This document shows positions 1-6,730 of a stretch of DNA of 11,368 nt, piece after piece. How positions within the stretch are numbered: the first letter of the stretch is position 1; each line of letters begins with the position of its first letter. Location of the stretch: NCBI GenBank assembly GCA_964509685.1, contig CAZDYQ010000096.1, positions 1-11,368 on the forward strand. The letters run 5' to 3'. The notes under the pieces were generated by a model. It saw nothing but the letters and a program-made list of their open reading frames with translations, had not been told where the DNA came from and ran no database searches. The stretch comes from JAMLIN01 sp964509685. Its GTDB lineage: Bacteria; Pseudomonadota; Gammaproteobacteria; Burkholderiales; Burkholderiaceae_E. A program made the translations under genes and the position numbers.

Positions 1-228
1 GAGTTCGCCCAGTTCCTGAACGAGCTGACCAGCCGCTACGACGTGATCCTCATCGACACGCCGTCGGCCCAGCAGGCCTCCGATGCCCAGGTGGTGGCGC
101 AGCGGGCCCGGGCCGCGGTGATCGTGGGCCGCAAGGGCATCACCCGCTCCCGCGACATCGCGCAGCTCGCAGGGATCCTGAGCAACTCCGGCATCGCGAT
201 CCTCGGCGCCACCTTCAACGAGTACTGA
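1..228 (+). CDS. Polysaccharide chain-length BY-kinase-type ATPase, C-terminal end (partial)
   Basis: The reading frame enters at base 1 and stops with TGA at 226-228, leaving the last 75 residues. The segment YDVILIDTPSAQQASDA matches the Walker B region of bacterial tyrosine kinases (CpsD/CapB/Wzc C-domain, EpsG-type), where a hydrophobic run ends in D-T-P and is followed by S-D-A. The next stretch, with RAAVIVGRKG and a closing ILGATFNEY, fits the last strands of the same P-loop fold. Such proteins work at the inner face of the cytoplasmic membrane with a Wzz-like partner and control polymer length and export. The family often has a C-terminal tyrosine cluster for autophosphorylation. Here the tail carries one tyrosine, as the final residue, as in EpsG-like members that end in N-E-[FY]. 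Walker A lies outside the window, so kinase activity cannot be judged. It is probably the last gene of an upstream operon, because a hairpin and 169 bp separate it from the next gene. Confidence 0.85.
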   Translation, partial: EFAQFLNELTSRYDVILIDTPSAQQASDAQVVAQRARAAVIVGRKGITRSRDIAQLAGILSNSGIAILGATFNEY

Positions 229-397
229 GGCCGCGCGCTGCCGGATACGGCGCCGCCGGGGCCCGCCGGGCATGGCGCGTGCCCGGCGGCGATGTCCGCG
301 TGGGCGCTGCGTGGACGACGAACGAGAAGACGTGTGCGGGCGGCCCGATGCCGCTTCGCCGAAACGAAAATCAATTGGGCATGAGCCCGGGACGCAA
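229..397. other. Intergenic region between BY-kinase and oxidoreductase
   Basis: This 169-bp gap holds the GC hairpin at 263-289 and then noncoding-looking sequence. An A/T-richer patch at about 359-379 (around AAACGAAAATCAATTG) stands out from the GC-rich surroundings and is the best place for a promoter. I cannot match convincing sigma-70 or sigma-54 (GG-N10-GC) elements. A frame continuous with the downstream gene is open from 272, but its translation is Arg-rich and unlike any oxidoreductase N-terminus. Confidence 0.4.
263..289 (+). terminator. Strong GC hairpin, candidate terminator after the BY-kinase gene
   Basis: A perfect 10-bp inverted repeat (CCGCCGGGCA at 263-272 and TGCCCGGCGG at 280-289) encloses a 7-nt loop, starting 34 bp after the BY-kinase stop. 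No T-run follows, so it is not a textbook intrinsic terminator. In very GC-rich genomes such stems can still stop transcription, protect a 3' end, or act with Rho. A role as 5' leader structure for the next gene is the alternative. Confidence 0.5.
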
Positions 398-1504
398 ATG
401 GTCAAGCTAGCAGTGGTTGGATTGGGAAAGATGGGGCTGTCGCACTTCGCGATCATCAACGCCCATCCCTTGGTCAAGGTCGTGGCGGTCTGTGACGCCA
501 CGGGCTACCTGCTCGACGTGCTCGGCAAGTACACCGGGGTGCCGACGTACGCCGACTACGAGAAGATGCTCGACCAGGTCGAGCTCGACGCGGTCGTGAT
601 CGCGACGCCTTCGAAGATGCACGAGCAGATGGTGCGTACCGCGCTCGAGCGCGGCCTGCACGTTTTCTGCGAGAAGCCCTTCTGTCTCGACAGCGCGGCG
701 GGCGCGGAGCTCGTCCGCATGGCCGAGGAGCGCAATCTCGTCAACCAGGTCGGGTACCACAACCGCTTCGTCGGCGCCTTCCGCGAAGTCAAGCGCCTGG
801 TGGATGCCGGCGCCATCGGCCGGGTCACGCACGTACTGGCCGAGGCCTACGGCCCGGTGGTCCTGCGCCCGAAGGGTTCGACCTGGCGCACCCAGCGCTC
901 CGAGGGCGGCGGCTGCCTCTACGACTACGCCGCCCACCCGATCAATCTCGTGAACTGGTATTTCGGCGAGCCTTCATCCGTCGGCGGGTCGGTGCTCAAT
1001 CCGGTCTTCTCCGCCGACACCGACGACGAGGTGTTCGGCACGCTGTACTTCGATGACGGAAAGACCGCGCAGATCTCGGTGAACTGGAGCGACGAGTCCT
1101 ACCGGAAGATGACCACCAAGATCACGATCTGGGGCACCGCGGGTCGGATCTACGCCGACCGGCAGGAATGCCAGGTGTTCCTGCGCGACAACGCGAAGAT
1201 CCCGGAAGGCTACAAGCCGGGCTGGAACGTGCGCTACACGACCGAGCTGACGGAACCGGTGTGGTTCTACATCCGGGGCGAGGAATACTCGGCCCAGCTC
1301 GATCATTTCGCCCGCTGCGTCGAGGCCCGCACGCCCAGCAACGAGAATTCCTTCGGCGATGCCGCGATGACCGACCGCGTCATCTCGATGATCATCGCCG
1401 ATGCCCAGGCGGGTACCCGGACCTCCTCGGCGCAGGCCGCTGCGGCCGCCGCCGCTGCCGCCGCCCCGAAGCGCCGGCGAGGCCTGTTCTTCGGTGCGCG
1501 CTGA
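398..1504 (+). CDS. Gfo/Idh/MocA-family NAD(P)-dependent sugar oxidoreductase
   Basis: A 368-residue protein with the usual length and layout of the family. The N-terminal Rossmann fold opens directly with VKLAVVGLGKMG (G8-x-G10-x-x-G13). The family hallmark E-K-P is at 92-94, in HVFCEKPF, where Lys normally helps bind cofactor and substrate. A D176/H180 pair in YDYAAHPINL matches the second-domain catalytic region. Members oxidise or reduce sugars, inositols or nucleotide sugars in the cytoplasm; in polysaccharide loci they often make 3-keto or 2,3-modified UDP-sugars, but the substrate cannot be read here. The ATG at 398 is chosen because the Rossmann motif begins at once and GGGA (389-392) lies 5 nt upstream; the in-frame ATG at 272 lies in the hairpin and would add 42 Arg-rich residues. 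The C-terminus is odd: ten alanines (347-356) then PKRRRGLFFGAR. It lies 38 bp before the next gene, probably in the same operon. Confidence 0.88.
   Translation: MVKLAVVGLGKMGLSHFAIINAHPLVKVVAVCDATGYLLDVLGKYTGVPTYADYEKMLDQVELDAVVIATPSKMHEQMVRTALERGLHVFCEKPFCLDSAAGAELVRMAEERNLVNQVGYHNRFVGAFREVKRLVDAGAIGRVTHVLAEAYGPVVLRPKGSTWRTQRSEGGGCLYDYAAHPINLVNWYFGEPSSVGGSVLNPVFSADTDDEVFGTLYFDDGKTAQISVNWSDESYRKMTTKITIWGTAGRIYADRQECQVFLRDNAKIPEGYKPGWNVRYTTELTEPVWFYIRGEEYSAQLDHFARCVEARTPSNENSFGDAAMTDRVISMIIADAQAGTRTSSAQAAAAAAAAAAPKRRRGLFFGAR
1436..1465 (+). repeat. In-frame poly-alanine codon tract (ten Ala codons)
   Basis: Ten consecutive Ala codons (GCC, GCT and GCG mixed) lie near the 3' end of the Gfo/Idh/MocA gene, encoding residues 347-356. 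Codon mixing shows that it is not a simple triplet microsatellite. The tract separates the enzyme domain from a short basic and hydrophobic tail. Confidence 0.85.
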
Positions 1505-1542
1505 ACCGCAGCCGGCATACCGAATACGGAGATAGAACGACA

Positions 1543-2433
1543 ATGGACCGACTGCTCTTTGGCGACAACCAGTTCTTCGGCGTGAACCACATGTCGGAGG
1601 AAAAGGCGCGTGCCCAGGCCATGCGCTTCCAGGACACCCAGGCGATCATCGATGTGCTCGACATCGCCTATGACGAAGGCATCCGCACCTTCATGTGCAC
1701 GACGCACGACCGGATCGCCGAGATCTGCGACCACATGCGGATGCATCCGTCGCGCTACGCCGACTACCTCTTCTATCCCTGCATGCCGTACGCGCACAAG
1801 TACGCCAATGCCGTGACCGAATTCGGCATGCTGGGCGCGCTCAAGCGCTTCATGCCCGACGGCGGCCTGCTCGATGCGGCCATGCGCGGGGGCATGTCCC
1901 TTGCACGCAAGGACGTCGAAGGCATCACGACATTGCTGATCGATGCCGAGATGAAGATGTTCCAGGGGCTGAAGACGCCGGTGATCTTCCTGCAGAACGT
2001 CGTTGTCGACCTCCTGCTCGGCCTGGGGTTCAAGGATGCGTTCCGCATCTTCGCCGAGCACGTGCGCAACAAGTACGGCGCCGAGCCGGGCTTCATCACC
2101 ATGAACATGCCGCGCCTGCTCGACATGCTCGAGGAGGTCGGGATCGAGAACCCGATCGTGTGCTCGAACATCAACAAGATCGGCTTCCGGATGTGCGGCG
2201 GCTTCGAGGCGTATGCCCGCGCGCTGGAGAACCGGCGCTTCCGCGCCGTGGCGATGTCGGTGTTCGCCTCCGGCGCGATTCCGCCCAAGGAAGCCATCCA
2301 GTGGATCGCCGAGCAGCCGAACATCGAGTCGATCGTCTTCGGCGCCTCGAGCCGTGGCAACATCCAGAACACCCGGGAGCTGGTCGACCGCTACATGCCT
2401 GCGAAACGGGCCGAGACGGCCGTCGCCGGCTGA
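1543..2433 (+). CDS. Uncharacterised TIM-barrel-like protein, aldo/keto-reductase-like
   Basis: I do not recognise a named family with certainty for this 296-residue protein. It has alternating strand-helix patterning expected of a TIM barrel: LLFGDNQFF (4-12), DEGIRTFMCTTHD (44-56), TPVIFLQNVVVD (145-156), PGFITMNMP (182-190), PIVCSNINKIGF (204-215), FRAVAMSVFASGAI (233-246) and IESIVFGASSRGNIQNT (261-277). The last resembles the phosphate-binding end of aldo/keto reductases, where a G-A-S segment and N-terminal helix hold the cofactor. I cannot place the Asp-Tyr-Lys-His tetrad of those enzymes, so reductase activity is unproven. No signal peptide or membrane segment is seen, so it should be cytoplasmic. 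Translation starts at ATG 1543, with GGAGA (1528-1532) 10 nt upstream. It sits 38 bp after the Gfo/Idh/MocA gene and 67 bp before the glycosyltransferase, suggesting a shared sugar-modification step. A lyase, isomerase or epimerase barrel is equally possible. Confidence 0.6.
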   Translation: MDRLLFGDNQFFGVNHMSEEKARAQAMRFQDTQAIIDVLDIAYDEGIRTFMCTTHDRIAEICDHMRMHPSRYADYLFYPCMPYAHKYANAVTEFGMLGALKRFMPDGGLLDAAMRGGMSLARKDVEGITTLLIDAEMKMFQGLKTPVIFLQNVVVDLLLGLGFKDAFRIFAEHVRNKYGAEPGFITMNMPRLLDMLEEVGIENPIVCSNINKIGFRMCGGFEAYARALENRRFRAVAMSVFASGAIPPKEAIQWIAEQPNIESIVFGASSRGNIQNTRELVDRYMPAKRAETAVAG

Positions 2434-2500
2434 ACGCCCGCGCCCGCAGCGCCGAGCGATCGCGGGCACGTCGGGCGTCCGAACGGAGTCCGTTGAACCG
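2434..2500 (+). other. Short intergenic gap with inverted repeats
   Basis: A 7-bp inverted repeat (GCCCGCG 2436-2442 and CGCGGGC 2461-2467) directly follows the TIM-barrel gene stop. A second small palindrome, AACGGA-G-TCCGTT (2482-2494), contains the GGAG (2485-2488) that is the likely ribosome binding site of the glycosyltransferase, 12 nt before its ATG. Folding of this palindrome would mask the site. There is no T-run, so read-through from the upstream genes is likely. Confidence 0.35.
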
Positions 2501-3742
2501 ATGTCCGCTGAATCCCTGTCCGACAATCCGCCGGCAGACGCGACCGGCCCGGGGGCTCGATCGACCGATCCCGGCCCGGGGCCCGGGCACGCCGGACCGC
2601 GGGCGCTGCGCATCGCGGCCGTCTATCCGGCATTCGATCCCGTCGCCAACGAGCTCGCCCAGGTATGGGCGGCGCTTGCCCGCGACGGCCATGTGCAGTG
2701 CCGCGTGATCGCCGGCGCCAGGGACAACCTGAAGGGGCACGATGCGCAGCTCCAGGCCAGCCTGCCGGGGATCGAGGTCCGGCGGATCGCCGGCTCGCTG
2801 CATTCACGCAACCATGCCCCGGAGCTGATCGGGGACGACCTGATTCGCTGGGCCGCCGAGTTCGCCCCGGACGTCATCGTCAGCTCCTGCGACTTCCTGG
2901 CGGACTTTGGCCGGCGGATCCAGGCGATGCATCCCGCGCCGCACCTGCTCCATGTCGAGCAGTGGTTCGCGCCCCAGGCACTCGCGCGACGCGAATACCT
3001 CGGCATCAAGGCGCTGCGGCCGCTGGTCAATCGCCTCAAGCATCGCCGCTTCGATGCCTTCGTCGATCACTACATGATCGCCAACCCGGCCGAGCGCCAG
3101 GCGATGCGCGAGGCGGCCGATCCCTCGCGCTACAGCTATGTCGCCTGGCCGCATCCGCCCTTGCCCGGGGCCGGGGAGCCGCCGCCCCTGGAAGGACGCC
3201 GGGCCGACCGGCTCGTCTATATCGGCTCGATGTCGCACTGGAAGGGCGCGGCCAACCTGGGGCGGTACATCGATGCCTTCCTCGCCGCGTCGCCGAACGC
3301 CCGGGCCACCCTCGTCGGTCCGCCCGGCGACAAGGTCGCCGAGCGCGCGCTCGCCCGGCTCTCGCGCTGGGGCGAACGCTGCGAGCACATCCCCTCGCTG
3401 CCGCGTTCCGATGCCTTGCGCCTGATCGGCGAGTCGCTGGCGGTCTTCTGTCCATCCGACGCCATGGGCTGGGGCCTGGTCGGCGATGCGTTCAACATGG
3501 GCACCCCGGTGATCGGGGTGGGTGAATTCTACGAGCTGCGCGACGGCGCCAACGGGCTGGTGGCCGCCACGCCCGCCGACCTCGCCCGGTGCTTCGAGAC
3601 CCTGGGCTCCGATGCGTCGCTCTGGCATCGGCTGGCCGAGGCGGGCCGGCGTTGCGTTCTCGAGGAGCACTCCCCACAGGCCGTGGCGCGAGGCATGCTC
3701 CAGGCACTGCACCGGGCCGCGGCAGCCCGTCCCGTTCGATGA
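2501..3742 (+). CDS. GT4-like (GT-B fold) glycosyltransferase
   Basis: A 413-residue cytoplasmic protein. Residues 1-35 are a Pro/Gly/Asp-rich, probably disordered leader. The N-terminal acceptor domain begins at LRIAAVYPAFDPVANELA. The C-terminal donor domain begins near 237 with RLVYIGSMSHWKGAANL, the strand and K-G loop typical of GT4 enzymes, followed by ATLVGPPGD, a HIPSLPRSDALRLI segment and NMGTPVIGVGEFYELRDGANGLV (332-354), the usual nucleotide-sugar site. The family transfers a sugar from a nucleotide donor to a lipid-linked intermediate, retaining the anomeric configuration. Unusually, the E-x7-E motif that normally precedes G-T-P-V is not intact: the aligned residues are A321 and D329. 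Donor and acceptor are unknown. The stop overlaps the flippase start by 4 bp (ATGA), implying translational coupling, which supports a role in building the repeat unit that the flippase exports. The start at 2501 is supported by GGAG upstream; earlier in-frame starts fall inside the previous gene. Confidence 0.85.
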   Translation: MSAESLSDNPPADATGPGARSTDPGPGPGHAGPRALRIAAVYPAFDPVANELAQVWAALARDGHVQCRVIAGARDNLKGHDAQLQASLPGIEVRRIAGSLHSRNHAPELIGDDLIRWAAEFAPDVIVSSCDFLADFGRRIQAMHPAPHLLHVEQWFAPQALARREYLGIKALRPLVNRLKHRRFDAFVDHYMIANPAERQAMREAADPSRYSYVAWPHPPLPGAGEPPPLEGRRADRLVYIGSMSHWKGAANLGRYIDAFLAASPNARATLVGPPGDKVAERALARLSRWGERCEHIPSLPRSDALRLIGESLAVFCPSDAMGWGLVGDAFNMGTPVIGVGEFYELRDGANGLVAATPADLARCFETLGSDASLWHRLAEAGRRCVLEEHSPQAVARGMLQALHRAAAARPVR

Positions 3743-5301
3743 GGGACTACTACACAGGCCAGCGCGTCAAGCGCAGCCTGTTCGCCTTTCTTTTCGGCAA
3801 GCTCGGCTCGGGCATCCTCGGCTTCCTCGCCTTCGCGCTGCTCGCGCGCCTGCTGGAGCGCGAGGAGTTCGGCGCGCTGGTCGCGTCGATGGCCTTCGTC
3901 GAGATCCTGATCGGCCTGTCCACCTTCGGCACCGACTGGGTGGCCGCGATCTGGTTGCCCAGCTACCGCATCCATGCCCCGCAGCGCGTGTTCTGGCGCT
4001 TCGTCGGACGCATGGTCGCGCTGCGCGGCGCCTGCCTCGTGATCGGCTCGCTCCTTGCGCTGGTGTTCGCGGAGAACCTCGCGCGTTTCGTCGGGCTTCA
4101 CGACTGGCTCTGGGTCTTCCGGATCTACCTGCTCGTCGCGTGCCTGGACGGCATGCTGCGCTACCTGAAGGACACGGTGATGGATTCGCTGCTGATGCAG
4201 GGCGCGAACCAGCTCAGCATCCTGCTGAAGAACCTCTGTACGGTCGTCGTCCTCTCGCTGGGGGCGCTCGGCTTCTACCACGTGGACCTGTGGCTGGTGG
4301 TGCGGCTCGAGGTGGCCACCTTCTGCCTCGCGCTGGCGGTCGTGACGATCGCCTTGCTGGTGGCCCGGGCGCGCGACCGGCGCGAAGCGCCGATCGAGCC
4401 GGGCGACTGGCGCGAACCCCGGGTGGGACAGCTGTTCGCGGTGGCCCGCCACAACTTTCTTACGTCGCTCGCCCAGATCGTCTCCGCCCCGAACATCTTC
4501 GTGCTCGGGATAGAGCGCTTTCTCGGCCTGGGCGCGACGGCCGCGTTCGGCTTCGCCCGCATGCTGGCGGACCAGGTGCGCAAGTATCTGCCGAGCGAGC
4601 TGTTCTTCGGCATGATCCGGACCATGATCATCGCGACGTTCGCTCGCACGAACGACATGCGGCAGCTCGCGTTGCACCACTCGGTCCTGCTCAAGCTCGG
4701 CCTGTTCCCGATCGCCCTGCTGGTGGGCGTGCTCGTCGCGCATGGCGGCACGATGATCCACTGGGTGGGCGGGGAGAAGTACGCCGACGTCGAATGGCTG
4801 GTGATCGGCTTCATGGGCCTGCTGGGCCTGATCGTGATCAAGCGCAACATCGAGCTGTTCCTGAATACCTCGCGCCACACCGACCTGATGCTGCGCAGCT
4901 CGCTCGCTGCGCTCGCGGGCATCCCGATCGGTTTCGGTGCGCTCGCCGCCGGCGGCAATCTCCTGCATGTGGTCGCCGCGCTCGCCATCGAGGAGGCTCT
5001 CGTCATCTGGTTTGCCCTGGTGGGCCTGCGTCGTCGTGAAATCACGTACCGGATGCCCTTCGCCGGCATCGCGAAGCTCTTCCTCCCGGCAGTGGCGATG
5101 GGCCTTGCGGCGCGTTTCCTCACCAGTGCGGAGAATGTCTACCTGGTGCTGGGCGAAGCGGCGGTCCTGTGCATGGCCATCGCGCTCGTGCAGTGGATCC
5201 TCGCGCCGCTTACCGGCGAGGAGCGGCGTACCCTGCGCGAGATCACCCGGGCGCTGCGCCGGCGAGGGGGTCAATCGCCCGTCGCGCCCGCACAGGCGTG
5301 A
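3739..5301 (+). CDS. Wzx-type polysaccharide flippase (MOP superfamily)
   Basis: A 520-residue polytopic inner-membrane protein, the usual size for Wzx/RfbX-type oligosaccharide flippases. The first 40 residues match the family's opening: a short basic N-terminus, then FLFGKLGSGILGFLAFALLARLL, then E-x-F-G-x-L. Hydrophobic stretches recur at about 15-37, 45-65, 95-112, 125-138, 160-180, 185-209, 322-337, 352-368, 388-405, 408-430, 445-460 and 467-490, consistent with 12 or so helices. The middle of the protein (210-240) is a charged cytoplasmic loop. Such proteins flip undecaprenyl-linked repeat units to the periplasm, where a polymerase extends them; no wzy-like polymerase is visible here. 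The start is the ATG at 3739, inside the glycosyltransferase stop, and an earlier frame extension has no membrane character. It ends the first plus-strand operon; a 112-bp gap follows. Confidence 0.88.
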   Translation: MRDYYTGQRVKRSLFAFLFGKLGSGILGFLAFALLARLLEREEFGALVASMAFVEILIGLSTFGTDWVAAIWLPSYRIHAPQRVFWRFVGRMVALRGACLVIGSLLALVFAENLARFVGLHDWLWVFRIYLLVACLDGMLRYLKDTVMDSLLMQGANQLSILLKNLCTVVVLSLGALGFYHVDLWLVVRLEVATFCLALAVVTIALLVARARDRREAPIEPGDWREPRVGQLFAVARHNFLTSLAQIVSAPNIFVLGIERFLGLGATAAFGFARMLADQVRKYLPSELFFGMIRTMIIATFARTNDMRQLALHHSVLLKLGLFPIALLVGVLVAHGGTMIHWVGGEKYADVEWLVIGFMGLLGLIVIKRNIELFLNTSRHTDLMLRSSLAALAGIPIGFGALAAGGNLLHVVAALAIEEALVIWFALVGLRRREITYRMPFAGIAKLFLPAVAMGLAARFLTSAENVYLVLGEAAVLCMAIALVQWILAPLTGEERRTLREITRALRRRGGQSPVAPAQA

Positions 5302-5413
5302 CAATGTGCACACTCACCGCGAATCGGAGCATCCGTGAGCGGGTCCGCGAGGATCGACTTAAGGCCGGCTTAATGCCTCGCGGGTAGTCTGGAAGCGCTG
5401 TTGGAGGTGACCG
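5302..5413 (+). promoter_or_regulatory. Intergenic leader with nested inverted repeats before the methyltransferase operon
   Basis: An outer perfect 8-bp inverted repeat (CCGCGAGG 5345-5352, CCTCGCGG 5376-5383) encloses an inner perfect 5-bp repeat (TTAAG 5359-5363, CTTAA 5369-5373) around a GCCGG centre. A TGTGCACA palindrome lies at 5305-5312 and a CTCAC/GTGAG pair at 5313-5317 and 5335-5339. The TTAA-rich core contrasts with the GC-rich surroundings. Likely roles are a terminator or 3' stem of the flippase operon, an operator, or a leader structure. TAGTCT (5385-5390) is a weak -10 candidate with no good -35 at proper spacing, so I do not call a promoter core. Confidence 0.45.
5403..5410 (+). 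promoter_or_regulatory. Strong Shine-Dalgarno site of the C-methyltransferase gene
   Basis: GGAGGTGA matches the anti-Shine-Dalgarno sequence very closely, and its GGAGG core ends 6 nt before ATG 5414. It is the best ribosome binding site in the window. It fixes the start and suggests that this is the first gene of a newly initiated transcript. It lies 19 bp beyond the inverted repeat at 5345-5383. Confidence 0.8.
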
Positions 5414-6730
5414 ATGAGCGCTGTTGTCATGCCCGAAGTTGGCAGTCCGGGTTCCATGCCCGAGGCCGGCTCCGTCGAGAAGTCCCTGCAGGGAGCCGGA
5501 AGGCGCCTGTGCAAGTTCTGCCACTCGCCGCTTTCCCACACCTTGGTCGACCTCGGGATGCAGCCCCTGTCGAACGCCCTGCGCAAGCCCGAGCAGGCCG
5601 ACATGATGGAACCCTTCTTCCCGCTGCGCGCCATGGTGTGCGGGAACTGCCTGCTCGTACAGGCGCCCGATTTCGAAACGCCCGACCACATCTTCTCCGC
5701 GGAGTATCCGTACTTCTCCTCGGTGACGCAGGCGTGGGTGGAGCACGCCCGTCGCTTCGCGGACGTCTCGACGGAGCGGTTCGGCCTCGGGCCTGACAGC
5801 CTGGTGGTCGAGATCGCCTCGAACGACGGCTATCTCCTCAAGTGGTACAAGGCCCGGGGCATTCGCGTGCTGGGCGTCGAGCCCACGGCGAGCACCGCCG
5901 CGGCGGCCGAAGCCATCGGGATCCCCGTCGAGCGCCGCTTCTTCGGGCGCCAGACCGCGCTCGAGCTGCGCGAGCTCGGCTATGCCGCCGACCTCATGCC
6001 GGCGAACAACGTGGTCGCGCATGTGCCCGACATCGTGGACTTCGTGTCCGGCTTTCGCGAACTGCTCAAGCCACAGGGTGTCGCGAGCTTCGAGTTCCAC
6101 CATGCGCTCAACCTGATCACGAAGAACCAGTTCGACACCATCTACCACGAGCACTACTACTACCACTCGCTGGGAACCTTCCGCCGCATCCTCGAGCGCT
6201 GCGGGCTGGTGGTGTTCGATGTCGAGGAACTGCCCACCCATGGCGGTTCGCTGCGCGTCTATGCCCAGCGCGCCGACACCGGCCTGCAGCCCGTCACCTC
6301 CGCCGTCGATCGGGTCCTCGCCGCGGAGCGGGCGGCCGGCCTCGACCGCATCGAGACCTACACGCAGTTCGGCGAGCAGGTGGCCGCCTCCAAGCGGCGC
6401 ATCCTGCAGTTCCTCTGCCAGGCCAAGGACGAAGGCCGCCGGATCTGCGCGATCGGCGCACCCGCGAAGGGGAACACCCTGCTCAACTACCTCGGGGTCG
6501 GCACGGACTTCATCGACTTCACGATCGAGCACAATCCCCACAAGCAGGGTCGCCTCCTGCCGGGCACCGGCATTCCGGTGCGCGCGCCCGAGGACCTGGT
6601 CGCCGCCCGCCCCGACTACGTCATCATCCTGCCCTGGAACTGGGCCGACGAGGCGATGGCGCGCATGTCGGTCGTGCGGGAGTGGGGCGGCCGCTTCGTG
6701 ACGCTGATCCCCGACGTGGTCGTACGCTAG
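5414..6730 (+). CDS. Sugar C-methyltransferase (zinc-binding N-terminus, SAM-dependent)
   Basis: A 438-residue three-domain protein of the NovU/TylC3/TcaB9 type. After about 30 poorly structured residues comes the putative zinc-binding domain with C33-x2-C36 and C76-x2-C79, including LGMQPLSNAL. The SAM-binding Rossmann fold follows, with VVEIASNDGYLL (131-142) as motif I and VEP (155-157) as the adenosine-ribose acidic loop. TIYHEHYYYHS (242-252) holds the Tyr-x-Glu-His group (Y244, E246, H247) that in TcaB9 forms the active site, and THGGSLRVYAQ (275-285) is the family's second signature. The C-terminal domain has IGAPAKGNTLLNYL (347-360). Known relatives add a methyl to C3 of NDP-4-keto-6-deoxy-sugars, giving branched sugars. 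All key residues seem present, so the enzyme is probably active, but its sugar is not known. Its TAG (6728-6730) directly abuts the next gene's ATG, indicating translational coupling. Confidence 0.88.
   Translation: MSAVVMPEVGSPGSMPEAGSVEKSLQGAGRRLCKFCHSPLSHTLVDLGMQPLSNALRKPEQADMMEPFFPLRAMVCGNCLLVQAPDFETPDHIFSAEYPYFSSVTQAWVEHARRFADVSTERFGLGPDSLVVEIASNDGYLLKWYKARGIRVLGVEPTASTAAAAEAIGIPVERRFFGRQTALELRELGYAADLMPANNVVAHVPDIVDFVSGFRELLKPQGVASFEFHHALNLITKNQFDTIYHEHYYYHSLGTFRRILERCGLVVFDVEELPTHGGSLRVYAQRADTGLQPVTSAVDRVLAAERAAGLDRIETYTQFGEQVAASKRRILQFLCQAKDEGRRICAIGAPAKGNTLLNYLGVGTDFIDFTIEHNPHKQGRLLPGTGIPVRAPEDLVAARPDYVIILPWNWADEAMARMSVVREWGGRFVTLIPDVVVR

Noticed and set aside
272..397. An earlier in-frame ATG that would extend the Gfo/Idh/MocA protein by 42 residues
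   Set aside because: The extra residues are Arg-rich and unlike the family, the ATG overlaps the hairpin at 263-289, and the Rossmann motif begins right after ATG 398, which has a GGGA upstream.
229..397. Sigma-54 promoter of the kind found at some exopolysaccharide loci
   Set aside because: No GG-N10-GC element with good flanking match was seen here or in 5302-5413.
3529..5313. A 594-codon minus-strand open frame opposite the flippase gene
   Set aside because: It is highly charged (His, Arg, Glu, Asp), has no domain, and mirrors a clear membrane protein on the plus strand.
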